A DNA stretch of 64,000 nucleotides from Massospora cicadina (lineage: Eukaryota > Entomophthoromycota > Entomophthoromycetes > Entomophthorales > Entomophthoraceae). Made by a program: the position numbers and the translations under genes. Below are positions 44,950 through 58,324 of the stretch, one piece after another. The stretch is taken from positions 105,338 through 169,337 of the forward strand of contig JAKSZP010006716.1 of assembly GCA_022478985.1 (NCBI GenBank), written 5' to 3'. The notes under the pieces are model-generated. The model did no database searches. It was not told the origin of the DNA and worked only from the letters and a program-made list of their open reading frames with translations. Numbering within the stretch: the stretch's first letter is position 1; each line of letters opens with the position of its first letter.

Positions 44950-47480
44950 CGTCCACTGCCATTTTAGTGATAATCTCAAATGGACCCAACCACAACGCAT
45001 CTAGCTTGTTTCTTCTTCCAAAACCATGCGTATCACAATAGGCAAATTTTTTGCCTACCTATTATTCTGGTAACGCTAGTCAGTTCTTATTGTCCATCAT
45101 TTTTGCCTTGATTCTCTTCTTCAAGGTCATATCAAATGTTTGCATTTATATCTCAATCAGTATATTTGACAATTGGATCAAGTACTGTTTGGCACTCATC
45201 CCCTTTAAAGGTTCAATCACCAAATATAGAATCAGCGTAGGCCTTCCTTCCATATATTAATTTGAATGGCATTTTTCCTGTTGCCATATGGTGACTTACG
45301 TTATAAGCAAATGTCACCAAACTGAGGTACATCCCATATATGAAAGTTCTCCTTGTGACAAGCTTCCTCAGCGTTGCAGCCAGCATTCCATTGACCCATT
45401 CTACCAGTCCATTTGTCCCCAGCCAGTAAGGCACTGAAATGACTCCTCAGATCTCCATTATCTCGTTCAATCTTGGGATCACGTGGGACGTGAAAATGTT
45501 CCATTGTCACTCAACAAGACTTATGGGCATTCATGATGGTATAAAACTTGATTCAGCATAACCTTGCAGTGCTTGTAGCGTCCACTTTCACTAAGGCCTT
45601 TGTCTTGACCCATCTAGTTAGATGGTTGATTGCAACTATGATGTATTTGGCTCTTCCTGTACTCATGGTTGATGGTCCCATCACATTGATGGACACAGTA
45701 TGCCAGGAAAATCCAGGGTGGACCACTTGATATCTGGTCATGTTCTTGTGAGGCTTGTGCAACTGGCACTCCACACAACAAGCCAGATAATCAGCTACAT
45801 TGTAGTTAATAGACTCCCAGTATTACTGGTGAATGTGGTAAGTTATCTTCCTCAGGCCTCCATGCCTGACAACCTTATGTAAATCGTGAACGATTGCCAC
45901 TCATTCCAACATTCTTGAAAATAGTATTCATTTTTTATCAATCATCTTAAAAACTTGTCCATCCCTGGTCTCAGTGTTTTCCATCTCTTTCCAAAGCACA
46001 CCTTTGATCTCTTGGGGCTTGTTCCAATTTATACTTTGACAGTTCTCTGGAATAGCTCATTCGCTTGCTGGCATACCACTTGGACCATTGGTAACTTTTA
46101 TAAATCATCTGCATTCTGATGAGAAGCTCCCGCTTAGTGGACTATCTCATAATTGTAAGCCTGTAGCTTCAATGCCTATTGGGCCAGTCTTCCTTCCAGT
46201 TCTCAGAAAATTATGCAGCCGATGCAGCGAGGAGTAGTCTGTCACCACTTTGAATTGCAAATCATAAATATACACCCAAAACTGTTTACATGCATAAATT
46301 GTCGCAAGGCATTCATAATCAGTATTGATGTGATTCCTTTCAGCTGCTGATAGTGTCCAGCTCACATACACTACTGGAGGTTTGTCCCTGAGCTCATCTA
46401 ATTGGCTCAGTACAGTGGCAATTGCTGTTAACGAAGTATTGGTATAAATTATAAATTCTTGATTAAAATTTTGATGTTTCAATATTGGAGAATCTATCAG
46501 ATACCAGCTTAATTCATTGAAAGAACCCTGGGCCTCTTCTTCCAAACGAATACTTTTTTAATCCTTCAGCAAAATGAAAGAAGAGCTTGGAAATTCTCAC
46601 AAAATCCTGTATGAATCTTCAGTAGTATCCAACTATTCCAAGGAAAACTTGGATATCTCGGATAAATCTCAGAGCAGCCATTCACTATATGGCCTCAATT
46701 TTCTGGGCTTGCTGCTGCAGTCCACTAGAGTTGATAAAGAATCTCAAATATTCCAACTCTTTCTTGAAGAAGTGGCACTTCCTCAGCTTGATCTTCAGGT
46801 TTACTGAAGACAGTCTCTTGGAGACTTCTTCCAAGTGGTGTAAATGGTCAGTAAATGTCCTACTAAACACATTTATATCGTTTAAGTACGCAAGGATGCA
46901 TGACAACTTCAGGTCGTTTGAAATGGCATCCATGGCCCTCTGGAACGTCGCAGGCGCATTACATAGACCTTGGGGAATCCTAATCAGTTAATACAGCCCC
47001 TGCACGGTGATGATTGCGTATTTCTCCTGTTCTTCCATTGGCAAATCAATTTGCCAATATAATGATATCAGATCCATCGTTGAAAAAACTTTACTTCTTC
47101 CAATTGATCCAATGCATCATCAATTCATGGTAGTGATACAAATCCTTCTTTATTATCTTATTCAGCTTCTGATAATCAATCATCACCCAATTAGAGCCAT
47201 CCTTCTTATTTACAATCAGGATAGGGCCCACCCAGGGACTTGATGATGGAACTAGAAGCCCATACTTCACTTTTTCTGATGATCTCTTCTTCCACTACCA
47301 CTTCAGCTGCCTTCAACCGTCAATCCAGTCTCATCCTTATTGGCAACTTTTCCCTGGTGTCAACTTTCTGGCTGACATTCCTCGCACATCCCAACATGTA
47401 GTAATTTTGGGCAAATACTTCCCAACACATGTCAAATAATTCGAGCACCTCTCCTGCTGTATTCTGTCAGATCAGCGAGT
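44950..47480 (-). pseudogene. Element D pol: RT, RNase H and integrase
   Basis: Minus strand. The RT thumb and palm is in an open block at 46933-46685, with the catalytic box YLND at about 46877-46888 (asparagine for aspartate) and 'CHFFKKELEYLRFFINSSG'. RNase H is at 46545-46147 with 'IIYTNTSLTAIATVLSQ' (the TDAS aspartate is now asparagine) and 'ERNHINTDYECLATIYACKQF'. Integrase at 45774-45213 has 'CQLHKPHKN' and 'INVMGP', then 'GLVEWVNGMLAATLRKL' with the glutamate region. The C-terminal segment lies near 45040-44950. The overall order mirrors C. Confidence 0.65.
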
Positions 47481-47939
47481 TTCTCTCAATTGACCAATAT
47501 ATTGATGCTTTCAGTCACTCCTATTGGTAATCCCATATCATTGAGGGTTCCAAAATTTTGGGAATTTTCTCAATTTTGCTGTCAGAATCAGATGAACAAA
47601 CATGATGATCTGTTTATTCTCTCTCAATTGGTTTTCACTCAGATTTTCCAGAAGAACTCAAAATATATCTATGGCCTGGCATAACCATTCCAAGAGCCAC
47701 CCAAGGCTCTACTCTGGACTCCTTCAGGGACTATTGACTTCTCCATACAACAGCTTGTGTATCTCCAACGTCAATCCCATGTCAACTATGATCTGCAATA
47801 CCAGCGGTATGGTTCTTAAATTCTTGTTCCTCAATGGAATTCCCCAAGTTTCCAGGATTTCCATCGGCATTTCTATTCATTTTTTCCCAACTTTATCGGT
47901 AACAAAACTGGGACAATGCCATCATTGTAGACTAGATTA

Positions 47940-50000
47940 ATGACATTATTACTCCTGGTTAGTGGATCTTCCCATCTTTCTGATAAACTAGTAATAACGT
48001 CTGGCCCAATATGGTCAACATATTATATTTGAAGTTACATTTAACTTGATACTTTTGTATAAGCTCCATTTCAATTAGAATATAGTAGTTTTGGTTGGTC
48101 AAAACTATTTCTGGGGCAGATACCACTAAAGATCCAAATCAAAGTGGCAAAGTGCTATACGCTCCACAGGAAAGGGTTCTATTCAGTTTGACTGTCCCAT
48201 ATTCTTTCTTGTGCTCCAGATCAGGCAAAATTCTCATCTTCTTCACCAGTTTGGTTGAGATGATGTTGATAGGCGCTCCACTGTCAATTATTGCCTGCAC
48301 CCATACTCAATTAACCAGTAAATCAATATTTGTACACTCAGAGTATTGATAAATTGTATTTACTGAGTGTATAGTGACATTATTTGCTGAATTGCGGGTG
48401 TGAATAATTTGCGCCAGTAGATCAGGAAATGATTGCTTAATCATTCTAAGGGGGATAGACAGGTTTGCCTCATCTAATTTGACTTTGTCGAATACTTCCA
48501 GATTCTCTGCAGCTCAAATCTTGTCTGCTAGTTGTTGCACATACAGCTGAGCAACTTCCTTTATTATTTAGGTGTCGATCCCCTTTGCTTTGTTATTGGT
48601 TACTGAAGTTGACATCCAAATTGACCACTTGATAGTTGGTCCTACACATCATCATTTACAAACAGATCACTAATGTCAATTTCTTCATGCATGATATTGG
48701 GAAAATGGGTTTATCTGCAGCTTTAGACTGTTCCTCGTCTAGGCTGCAGGACCTTTTCTTGACTCCTGTGTGGGTTTGTCCTCTTTTGCCTGAACCACAT
48801 TGATCTGTTCTTTTGGCTTCTTGCATTGAACATCGAAGAGTCCCTTTCCTCTGCACTGAAAACAGCGTTTGTCTTCCTTATAAGTCTGCTTGAACTCCTT
48901 GGGCTTATTTCCTGGCACATTGATTGTTGGACTCCTCAGCGTTCTCAGTCCCCTTCATAGGATTTAAATTTCTCTTAGACTCAGTTTAAAGCTTCTATAA
49001 GGGTATTGAATGTAGCTCTTGATATCTTCAAATGATCCACCATCTGCAATATGGCAATCTCAGTTGCGAACATGGAAGACATCATTTGATGTAAATTGTA
49101 ATAGGGCCAAAGAGCCACTTGCAATGTGATCCATGTGTCAAAATTGTCCAGTACTTTTGCTCCAACCAAAATCTGCGATTTTTGGTAAATCAATTGGCGA
49201 AACTAGCTAAAGATCCATCCTGCTGGAATTGGATTCCCATGAATTCCTGTCTGTGCTTTGACATACGCATGGGACTTCCAAATTCTTTCATGATGGCAGC
49301 CTTGGCCTCCAAATATGACCAGTTGTCCCCCTCTAGATGGGTAACACTAAGTTCTGACAGTTGGTGTCCAAACAGTTCATCACTGTCAGAGATTTTAAAT
49401 GATCGCCATACCTGAACATTGTCATGGTGAACAATCAGAAGAACGCAGGAGCGTTATCCTGATGGAATGTGGGTAACTTTGGTGTAGCTCTAAATTCATC
49501 CAAAGTTTCTCTATCCACCACTCTTAGATGGCTACTTGACTGAATTGAAGAGTGATTTTGGGAGTCATGTATGAAATGGCTGCAAATGCAGCCGGCATAT
49601 TTTGTGGAATAGTTGACTTCCCAAATGTAGTTCTGGGGTCCTTTCTTCAGAGTCAGTTGCTGCATAGGGCTCACATTCACATTTATGAGTCTTCAACTCT
49701 TTAAATTGCTTTATTAAATGATCTATGTCTGTGCTGAATGAATGAAAATAAAAAACAATCTACTTTATGTTCAGTTTTTGAAAATAAAACTTCCTGAACT
49801 AGATCTCCTTACTTTTTCTTTGATGACGTTACTTTCCCTAGAAACTCATTCTCAAATTAAAGACATCTTCGACTCCTTCCTTGATCTTGGTAACTCTCTC
49901 CTCCAAGGCAGCAAAAACTTGATGATTGGCAGAATTTAAGGCGTTTTGTTAAAGTTGCTAATTCTGTCCAGAGTTTTCTTAACTCATCCTTGTATGACAT
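47940..50000 (-). pseudogene. Element D gag and protease
   Basis: Minus strand. Gag starts near 50000 ('MSYKDELRKLW'-like) and includes 'YQKSQILVGAKVLDNFDTW' (49193-49130). A CCHC knuckle 'CFQCRGKGLFDVQC' is near 48865-48820, with glycine-leucine in place of the usual GH. The protease motif DSGA is at 48274-48285 ('AIIDSGAPINIISTKLV'), intact in key residues. Frames are broken between these blocks. Confidence 0.6.
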
Positions 50001-50029
50001 CTTATACTGGTGTATCCTACTCAACTACA

Positions 50030-50046
50030 CCCTGTAGTGAGCACCA
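50030..50046 (-). other. tRNA primer-binding site of element D
   Basis: CCCTGTAGTGAGCACCA on the plus strand, two bases from the LTR edge at 50049. Same primer as C and H. Confidence 0.75.
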
Positions 50047-50048
50047 AT

Positions 50049-51148
50049 TTTTAAAATTCAAGGGTTTTTGATGATTTTAAAAACCTATAGTTCTCTAAAA
50101 TTCAAATGCACAGGTTCAGTATGTGCACGATTTGCCTTGTCTGATAGTAGATGATAGTTTATTGATAATAGTTTGAAGACTATTAGCCATAGTTGAATAT
50201 CTAACCCGTTCTGGTCCATCGCTTGACCTGTACTTCTCCACAAAATACTCTTGATGTCATCAGTAAGGACTTATACCCTTATCTGCCTAACTTTATCCAC
50301 GCTCAGATCTCTAAGTTTACGGCCTTTCCTCTGGTCTTACAGAGTCTACAGAAATTCCCATCTAAGCTCAGCTTCTCTTTTAAGGATCTTCAATCCTTAC
50401 TCTTTATCCAACAAAAGAGTAAAAAATTAAAGTAAATAGCAATAATTTCCTAAAGTGAATAGAACTAAGACTGATAATTAATTCTGCTAAATTAGACTAT
50501 TTATTATTATGAATTATCAAGGGAAGTTATAGAAAAGTTGGCACTCAACCCTCAGTTGGCGCCTCAGCCATGAAATGGCAGCCATTGCTGTTAAACTTCC
50601 CTTTGACATCTCACCAGAGATGGTCTTCTCTATCTAGTTAGGATTCCTTCATTGGACATCATTGAGACCTAAAATGGACAGAGTCAGAAAACGTGTCCCT
50701 ATTGTTTCCTACTCAATCCCAGAAAACTAAACATATTTGGAAAGTGACTTACTTAGGTAATGGGACTTGTTACCCATTATGGCAGTTCACAAACCAACTG
50801 ATCAATTCACTAGTTGCAGATGGCACCATTCGCCTCGCAACTTGCTCATTAAATTTCCAATTGGCCAGTGACGAAAACTGACCAATCCCAATCAGTACAC
50901 CTGATAGTTAATTATTAGACAACTATCAGATGCCCCCATTTTGTTGGCAACTCTGCCCGATGAGATCTTCAGCATTCACTTGGATTGATCCCAACGGATC
51001 TGAACCTGGCGAATTACCTAAAATACCCCAAACATTATTAACACAAAAATTGGGGTCACCCAATATTCAATTTACTCTTCATAGGGAATTTATTCCTACC
51101 GATCCATGGTAATCTAGGAAGCTGGAAAGGTGGGCAAAAATCCCAACA
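50049..51148 (-). repeat. 5' LTR of element D
   Basis: Plus-strand right edge is AAAAATCCCAACA at 51148. The left edge has TT for the expected TG. It retains the uninterrupted target into which B was inserted in the other LTR. Confidence 0.75.
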
Positions 51149-51975
51149 CCACCACACTGATTTATATTTAGTTATGCCTCCTAAGAGAAAACAACTCCCT
51201 TTTATAGACTTGAAGGGGGTTTGAAGGGTGAAAATAAATTTTTCCACTTATTAAGAGCTAAGATTTACTCAAATAGACCAACATAAACCTATTTATGAGA
51301 TGACTGATTGGAAAAGTTTATTAAGTCACTACCACTTGGACATGTCATTCACACTATTGACCAGACAGCAAATACTAGGCAATGTCTTATATAAAATACG
51401 TAAAAGGGTCTGATAGGACAATCCCTCATTAATCTGTTATATATTCCCTGATTTCAAATACATCACTTCAGATCAGATTTGCATCAAATTGAGTAGGATT
51501 TTGAATCAAAAATTAAAGCAATAGTAATAATGAGTTTTCTCTTAGATTCATCAGATCCACCTGAAAATCAACAAGCCAAAGGGTGAAAATCTGAAAACAT
51601 CTCCAAATCTTGATTCACACATTGGTGACAAAGTATTGCAATGGGGAAAGAATAGTGAATCCCAACCAACTTTATGAGCCTCTCATTTAAAGTTATAATA
51701 TTCCTTTACATGCAAATTCTGCATGACCATGGTCTTTATTTACTCAATGGCTATGGGGTTTTCTTTGAAAAAAAGATTATAAAACCTCAAGTTTTCTATA
51801 AATAAAAAATTGTTTATCATACCCATATTTCTTGTCACTAAAGCCTATTTGGGTCTACTTATTAGACCCGAAATTTTTGATAGCTGCCAAGTTTTAAAGT
51901 ACCCCTGCAACTGTTGTATTTGTTGAGGTCCTAAAGCTAAGCACCTGTGAGTAGCTCCTTGCCAGGATTTCAACA
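51149..51975 (+). repeat. 3' part of the 5' LTR of element H
   Basis: Ends GGATTTCAACA two bases before a TGGTGCTCACTACAGGGG primer site, as in C. Its beginning should lie left of 31875, on the far side of D, but I cannot place it. No other copy of this LTR is in the window. Confidence 0.45.
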
Positions 51976-51977
51976 AG

Positions 51978-51995
51978 TGGTGCTCACTACAGGGG
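51978..51995 (+). other. tRNA primer-binding site of element H
   Basis: TGGTGCTCACTACAGGGG, identical over 18 bases to the site of C. Confidence 0.75.
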
Positions 51996-52030
51996 ACCCT
52001 GTACACCACAATCTATCCCTTACAATCAAG

Positions 52031-54440
52031 ATGGAAGACTCACCTGTCATTAGCGTAACTTGATGGATCAGAAATGGGGATGCTGAAGAGGATGATTAGA
52101 TGAATAGCCCTCCAAATATCATATTTTTAGGTAACCAATTTTACCACATGGTCATACCAGAGTCTTGATAGGTTTCCTGGCTGGCTACCAAAGTTGTTAG
52201 TGACCTGACTCATGGCATATTGAACTCCAAAGTACATTTATTCATGTGAGAAATTATTTTGTTGAGTATTATTGGATGTTCCCCTATGAAACCTGACCCT
52301 CAGGGACACCTACAGTTAACTTGCCAACTTGACTATATATGTCCAGAGGTTTGCACACCCAGCTATGTTTCATATGTTACATTTATTAGAAGTACACCAT
52401 GAAGAACTGCAACCCCACCTATTGAATCATCCTGCACTGAGGCTGGCTTATAATAATACCTATAACTTGGCCTCAAGCCATGTCATAATGGCAAAATTTG
52501 GAGTATAAGAAATATGAAGATTCATTATTCAGCTTCCTGAGCAAATCATCATGATTGATACTGACAAAGTAAAGTATGTATAGAATATGATGATATTCTA
52601 TAAAGAATTGGATGTCTACCATCAAGGCTCACTCTGCATGATAAATTTGGGAAAGAGCTTACAAAACAAAGAGAGCAAACCCATAGTGAACCGCTATCCC
52701 AAGATTCTAATTCTCAGCACGGTGATGATCAAAGAATAGTTAATTTGGAAAAACCATTAGCTCAAGGCTTGTCACGCCTTGGAGAGCTTGAAAGTCATCC
52801 TTCTCATGAAACTCAAGTTCCACTTATGCTTTACAAACTAAAGGCGCTCAATTGGAGAAAAGAGTTAAAGATGAATGAATCCCTAGAAAATGTAAGATAT
52901 TTGGCCTGAAAATTTGATGGACTTGAGAAGGAGTTTTATGGTGTCAAGAACACAATTTAAAGGGTTGATCTGCTAAAGAATGTATACACTTTGTTGTCTC
53001 AAGTTGAAATTTAGTATAAACAGGTTAAGGCTGACCTACACTCTCAAAGATCCCACCCACCTGATGATGAAGGGTGTAAGAAATAAAGGAGGATCTCCAA
53101 AAAGTGTTAGGGTGGTGGAAACTTAAATAAAAACTTGTTCTATCTCTTATCCAATATTCATCTTAAAGTTAGGGAGCTTGAACGCTGGGTCAAATAACTT
53201 GCAACTAACAAAATTGCAATGGAGGCCAGAATAACGTATGTGAATCTACCTCTTGCTTTCCCCCTGAAGCCATGGGGACCCATCTCATTGCTATACAAGA
53301 GTAAATTGACCAACTTTATTGTTCATTTGATCAAATGAAACTTTACTCAGAGGTTACTGAACACAATACCCCTGCTGTCCATGCCCTTACTGGGGGTGAA
53401 CATGTCACTTTTAAACCCACATTTAAGGACAAGTTTACCCCTGGTGAAAGTCGAATTGCCTCATTTATGTACGTCTATGAATCCATTATGGAAGAGCAAC
53501 TAATCGCCAGAAAGTCTAACACGTCCTTTTATTACAAAGTCATATGGTAAAAAGAGTAATAGTTCACATATGGACACCCTTAGTACCTGAGCGGAGGCCA
53601 TGGAAGCGCTTATTGATGAATTCAACTCTAAACAAAGTTTAAGCATAAAAAGGCAGGCTTTCATGCGCATTAGCATGAAGAAGAAGGAATTGGTTGCCAC
53701 CTTTACTGATATGTTCTAAATTGAAGCCCAGATGCTGTTAATCCCCAAGATGATAACCCTTGGTGACGCCGTTGCAGCTATTATGACTTGTTGGCCTCTC
53801 ATCCTCCCTTGGTGATGCACATTACCTCATTAAAACATTACTTCAAAATTTTTGAGGCATTAAGGAAGCTTTATTAGACGTTGCCAACTTCCATAAACTC
53901 AAAACTACCCATGGAGATGCATTGAAACCTCAAGTCTTAAACATTAAGGACATGTTAATTTTTTAACTATTTTTGAAGGAGAGCCCTTTATAGATTATAC
54001 TATTATTAGTTGCTGTAGCTCCAGCTATATCTCCTAATAAACTTTCATCCCTAGGGTAAATCAATTATTAAAAGTATCTTCTGGCAAGGCAAATCTCTGC
54101 TAAGGGCAGGAAAAGTCTCTAGTATAAGCTAGGCGAAAATTTAAATGAAAACGAGAGAATCCTTTTATTTTATAAATTTAGGACTTTAAAAGATTTAGTG
54201 AGAGTTTGGGATTGCATGAGGTATGGGGATTTCTGGAACAAACCAAAGGAATGCATATGATTCTGGGGTACATGGTTTTCCTGATTGATTATGAAAGGTT
54301 CAGTCAATATCTGACTGGCAAGATCTTTAGCTACCAGTCTGGCAGGTTCATAAGGAGGCTAGGGACTTCAGCAGCTCATCTGAATGGCCAGCTTTTGGCA
54401 ATTTTGGTAAGTTCCACTGCAATAGTATTTCCTTGAATAG
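52031..54440 (+). pseudogene. Element H gag-like region (decayed)
   Basis: An ATG 55 bases after the primer site ('MEDSPVISV') opens a broken series of frames. The clearest blocks are 53335-53550 and about 53597-53720 ('EALIDEFNSKQSLSIKRQAF', rich in charged residues), followed by 'TLGDAVAAIMT', in the position of gag. I do not recognise specific capsid motifs, so the assignment rests on position after the PBS. No pol of H is visible, and it probably lies beyond the window or was lost to F. A forward frame at 54206-54436 is unassigned. Confidence 0.4.
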
Positions 54441-54939
54441 ATTGTGGAGTATCCACCATTTTATTCTCATTCAATCTATTGCAAATCCCACTGATCTCAA
54501 CAATGCCCCTTCAAAATCTTGCCAAGGAGGAACATAAGTCCAAAGAAACCTAGCGTGGACTCAATTTACAATGAAGCCTGACTTTATGGAGGCAATGGAG
54601 TACTCTGGGACTTAATATTATATTATTTAATATGGTCCTGACTGTAACATATCAAGTTTATGCACCTGACCCTCTGACCAATGGTGATAGAACAATACCA
54701 GATCACTATTTGGTACTCAGTCAGGATTGGCTTTTAAGCGTTGTTTCAATCACCTCTAATTGACTGATAGTCCCCATAGACTTAGCAGCTAGAGCTTGTA
54801 GGTATAATAGTTCATCTGTTAACCTTCAAATAAAGAGCTCAGTGGTGTCCGGCATGAAGGTCTCCAATATGGGATAAACACTCGAGGTTAAGATTATCTA
54901 TCAGTCATATAGAGCTTAAAATGGCAACATCTGTATAAT

Positions 54940-57514
54940 CTGACGGTAACTCACGAAGTATGCCAATAGATCTTCCAGGAGGTATTTGTTCCGTAAAAAT
55001 GGTTTAGATTGAACCATTTTGTGAAGGACGGAAACTAGCATTCCATTTGCTCATTCCTTTTCTCCAGTATAATAATGGTAGGGAGTATTAAAAGATATAT
55101 AGGTGCCCATTAACAAATTAATGTTAAAGATCACTTGAGATATATATTGGTGCCATTATTGGATAGCAGTATTTTTAGGCTACCATGATAGGTGAATACC
55201 TGTTTTAATAGGAATGAAGCAGTTGCTTCAGAAGTGGGCTAGGTAACTGAGATTTCCTCAACCCATTTTGTGAAGTGATCAACCGCCAGGATGATATATC
55301 GGTGACTGTACATTTCCATAGATAGTGGAATGATGACGTTGATGCTCATGATAGCAAATGAGGTGATATGCCCCATGAACTTGTGTAGATATGTTATATT
55401 GGGGTTTCTGGATGGCTCAAATGAGACAGGAGTCAATGACATTTTGAATTGTCTCAATCATACCCTCCCAGTAGCAGCGCTTTTGAAACTATTGATGAGT
55501 TTTCCTAACGGCACCATAGCCTACCATCAAATGGCCCTTCAAATTTTTCTCCATTCTAGAGGAAGGCTGATTATAAGGCAGCCAAGAGGCACTGACCTGT
55601 TTGTATAAAACGAAATTCAACTCAGTTCTGTTCATCATTTTCTTTAACCGTTGCTGGACTTCAGGAGTTTTTTGAGTCCACTCCTCAGGCTTCCCAAATA
55701 GGTCATAAATTTGATTCTCTTCAGAGGCGTAGAGGGTCAATATGGGCAGTCTAGACAGGCCATCAGCGTTATGATGTATCATTTCATAATGAAGGACAAT
55801 GGAATAATTATAAATTTGGACTTTAAGTGCCAAGAAGGACGGTCCCCCATTGGGGTCCTTCATCTGTTGTAGTTATAATAGAGAGACATGCTCCATGACC
55901 ACTGTAAAATGATTTCCATATAGTAAGGGGCGGAAATGCTTAATGGCAAGTAGGACAGCTAAACTCTCACGCTTGGTTATACTGTTATTTCTTTCTTTCT
56001 GAGTTATGGTTTTGGTAAAGTACGCTATGGGATGATCAATTTGATTTGCATCAAGCTGTGCTAGGATGGCCCTAACATCCATATCACTAGTGCCAGTAAA
56101 CAGGATGAAGGTATGTCAAACACAATATGGATTAGTATGTGAGTGCTTGTTAGAGCTTTCCTTAAAACGTCTAAAGCTTGATGTTGAGTCTCTTCCCATT
56201 GGAACAAGACCTTCTTGTGGAGTAGATACATAAGGGTTTTGGTGAGCTTGGCAAAGTGGGGGATAAACTGCCATTAATAGCTGACTATCCCAAGAAACAC
56301 TGGATATTGCATAAGCTAAAGGTTAATTCATCCTCTCAATTGTGACCACTTTGTCTATTATCAGTGAGATTCCTTCCCAGGCGACATTATGTTCAATAAA
56401 CTCCATATCCACTTGGAAGGACCAGCATTTGGCCAGCTTTAACTTCAGCAAAACAGAGAAGATGTATTTAAATACTTCCTTCAAGTGAGCAAGGTGCTGG
56501 TCAAAAGTGCAGTATAACATGGTCATAATATCAAGGTAAACTAGCAAGCATGGCATTTTTAATTTCCCTGATATCACATCCATCGCCCTTTGAGATGTGT
56601 ATGTGGCGTTTCATAGCCCTTGGGGCATTCTGGGGGTCAAACAACCCCTCGCTTGCTATGAGGGCACATTTCTCCTGATCCTCTGCCGCAAGCTCAATCT
56701 TCCAGCAGCCACTAGCAAGATCCATCGTTAAGAAAAATTGGGAACCTTCCAAAAGTCATAATGAATCATCAATTTGGGGCAGCAGATAACTGTCCTTCTG
56801 CATAAGGGCATTCAACTGGCGGTAGTCCATTACTACCTGGGTGTCCTCATCCTTCTTCCATATAAGCAGCAATGGCGAGGCCCAGGGACCTTGTGAGGGC
56901 TTCAGTAATCTAGCGTCCAAGAGTTGCTTTAATTACTTTACCATCTGAGCTTCTTAAACTTTGGATTTCCTTAGGTATGAGCACAAATTGAAGCAGAGGC
57001 ACCCATAAATACTCTATGCTGTTTCCCTTTCATCATAATAAAGTCCTCAGAGCCTCTAGAGAATATGTAAGCATACTTCTTGATCAGCACATCTGCTTGC
57101 CGCTGCTACCTGAAGGTGGGAATGTCACCAATTTTTACTTTGACATGGCTGATTTAAGTATACTCAGAGATCCTTAAATTGTGCAGATTCCCACACCTAG
57201 GAACAGAGTCAACTTTATTAACGGATAGGGTCCAAACATATGCCATAGGCTGGGTTCAAGTTATCTGAATAGGCCAATCCATAAAATTATCCATTAGTAC
57301 AATTAAGGACCCCTGGTAGGAAGGATTCAGCAACCCAGGGAAGTTAAGAGGCTTTAGAGGTTCAGATTAGGGTCTCCATTAATTTCTAATAGATAATCTA
57401 GCAAAATAGTAACTTGGATAGCAGTATCCACCAATATTTGTCATTTTGGGTGTATAATGACCCAGTTGTTGAAATATATAGCCATCCCCTCCTGAGCATA
57501 AGCACTGGGAGGAG
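54940..57514 (-). pseudogene. Element F pol: RT, RNase H, integrase
   Basis: Minus strand. RT fingers at 56752-56531 have 'GSQFFLTMDLASGCWKIEL' (first aspartate) and 'DQEKCALIASEGLF'. The palm at 56583-56323 has 'VYLDIMTMLY', with isoleucine for the second aspartate of YLDD. RNase H at 56082-55873 has 'HPIAYFTKTITQKERN' and 'KRESLAVLLAIKHF' (glutamate). A linker and zinc region is at about 55863-55460. The integrase core at 55457-55239 has 'MSINVIIPL' and 'YIILAVDHFTKWVEEISVT' (aspartate). Further integrase sequence ('TPYHYYTGEKE*ANGMLVSVL'-like) runs to about 54940. It belongs to the C-like lineage and is inactive. The 3' LTR is not identified. Confidence 0.6.
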
Positions 57515-57732
57515 GCAGTCTAATTTTTTCATATTTTTTTATATTTTATTTGAGGATGGCCGACCAGGGGACAGACACATCCGATATGTAGGGAAGAGGA
57601 AAATGGAAAACAGAAGAGGGAAGAGAGCGTAAAACAAAGGAACTCAAAAGGATACAACTTGGCACACTTGGGTGTGGCTAGGAGCCATGGGTGGTGGATG
57701 ACTAGACCTGAGGTGGCATGGCAGCTCAGGGG

Positions 57733-58302
57733 CTAGTAGGGTGTACCACCTATGAAGATTGTGAGGTTTTCAATGTCATAACGAAGTAACCAGATTGGAA
57801 TCCAGTTGCCCATCCATTTCTTCCATTTGTGTTGGAGTGATCCGAGCAGCCAGGCTTGGAAGTGCTCGGCCAAATGGCTGTGGAACCTGATGATGGCTTG
57901 GTTGAGATTGTGATGGATCCCGTTGAAAGTGTCAAGGGTAATTGTGTGAATGGACCATATTGCAATACTCACAATTAGAGCCCTTAGCGTCTGGGGGATA
58001 GGCGAGGCAATGTTGAGTGCCAGGATATCGCGGGATAGTCGGAATCAAGCTGTTGGTGATTGTTGAAACAAGTGCATCATGTTGGCCCAGATATGCGCGG
58101 GCGACGGGCACTCTTCCAGGTGGTGTGCTAGTGGTGGGTCCGCCGCAGATGGCGCATGTCTTGAACATTGAGAAAGTGCGGTCAGCTGTTCTAAACGTAT
58201 GGCGCATGTAGCGCCACACTGTGGAGCACACTTGGGGGGATAAGAGGGGGCAGGTGACGAGGTCCCACACCTGATTTTGGGTGCGCAAGTCATATGGGAC
58301 AT
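57733..58302 (-). pseudogene. LINE ORF2 C-terminal zinc-binding (zf-RVT-like) region
   Basis: Two overlapping minus-strand frames together show the usual ending of fungal and plant LINE ORF2: 'CAICGGP' (CXXC) in one and 'HHLEECPSPAHIWANMMHLF' (H...C with the W that follows) in the other, with a frame change between them near 58130. A further block at 57972-57733 ends ORF2. The 3' UTR is 57528-57732. Confidence 0.65.
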
Positions 58303-58324
58303 CTTGGTAGTCTAGGTAGTAAAT

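Larger units (their letters stand above)
31875..51148 (-). mobile_element. Element D: C-family Ty3 retrotransposon with nested insertions
   Basis: Minus-strand sister of C. Its 5' LTR is at 50049-51148, with an inverted CCCTGTAGTGAGCACCA primer site at 50030-50046. Its 3' LTR is at 31875-40195, split by element B. The pyrimidine-rich CATACCCCCTCTTGCC to the right of 40195 is the inverse of the purine tract. Without B and the solo LTR it is about 9.4 kb, like C. Flanking 5-mers CCCCC (31870-31874) and CCACC (51149-51153) are a likely duplication with one change. All genes are broken. Confidence 0.8.
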